NCBI GenBank assembly: GCA_007132685.1
Contig: SLOC01000034.1
Span: 1 to 11,034, forward strand
Direction: 5' to 3'
Source of the DNA: Candidatus Saccharimonadota bacterium
GTDB taxonomy: Bacteria > Patescibacteriota > Saccharimonadia > Saccharimonadales > SLHW01
DNA length: 11,034 bases
This document shows positions 11,021 to 11,034 of the stretch, piece by piece (within the stretch, counting starts at the first letter, position 1; each line of letters starts with the position of its first letter). Below the pieces are notes generated by a model that was not told the DNA's origin, did no database searches, and saw only the letters and a list, made by a program, of their open reading frames with translations. Position numbers and translations under genes: made by a program.

Positions 11021-11034
11021 GGCGGTGCCACGAG

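Larger units (their letters stand above)
10711..11034. other. Gene-free AT-rich region with hairpins
   Basis: No convincing coding frame is present on either strand. It contains a 7-bp hairpin TACTAGC/GCTAGTA (10759-10765 with 10774-10780), a single DnaA-box-like TTATCCAC on the minus strand (10839-10832), and a two-part hairpin at 10950-10988. A 34-codon frame at 10886-10782 (minus) lacks a ribosome binding site and looks random. The region may hold the untranslated 3' part of a minus-strand transcript or an undescribed RNA. Confidence 0.5.

Noticed and set aside
1..11034. CRISPR array, phage genes or insertion sequence transposase
   Set aside because: No regularly spaced repeats, transposase or phage structural motifs were seen; the only element-like sequence is the short inverted-repeat segment at 8198-8368.

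Overview
The window looks like a chromosomal segment of a streamlined Candidate Phyla Radiation bacterium, most likely a member of Candidatus Saccharibacteria (TM7). The grounds are compact housekeeping genes, the standard code with no in-frame TGA, a paired winged-helix/degenerate-nucleotidyltransferase regulator and UlaG-like metallo-beta-lactamase protein of the kind common in CPR genomes, a 73-residue L28, and a threonyl-tRNA synthetase without a TGS domain. The assignment is by recognition only; no search was run.

Layout. Positions 1-182 hold the possible tail of an upstream plus-strand gene and its terminator. A plus-strand block follows: comM/yifB (226-1755), then infC-rpmI-rplT (1838-2950), closed by a terminator at 2972-3007 that also works on the other strand. 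From 3008 to 10619 every gene is on the minus strand. Read in transcription order (right to left) these are: a thrS leader with a T-box riboswitch, thrS, an alkyltransferase-like DNA repair gene carrying an in-frame insertion, and miaA; then a tiny leaderless ORF overlapping a winged-helix regulator and a metallo-beta-lactamase-fold protein; then rpmB (L28); then an M50 membrane metalloprotease; then an unassigned structured RNA, tRNA-Pro(GGG) and a gene fusing pterin-4a-carbinolamine dehydratase to RNase HI; and finally rnpB. Positions 10640-11034 have no convincing gene, only hairpins, a minus-strand terminator and a possible outward promoter.

Most genes serve translation: IF-3, L35, L20, L28, RNase P RNA, tRNA-Pro, ThrRS and MiaA. 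ComM (branch migration during transformation), the alkyltransferase-like protein and RNase H add DNA-processing functions.

The most unusual items are: (1) a compact thrS T-box with a complete antiterminator, 7-nt T-box bulge and terminator, but a tiny Stem I hairpin that could present ACC in its terminal loop; (2) the pterin dehydratase-RNase HI fusion with all signature residues on both sides; (3) a segment inside the alkyltransferase-like gene bounded by a perfect 14-bp inverted repeat and read through in frame; (4) a multi-hairpin RNA whose predicted start coincides with the first base of its closing stem; and (5) -10 boxes placed so that several genes would be transcribed with almost no leader, next to other genes with clear Shine-Dalgarno leaders.
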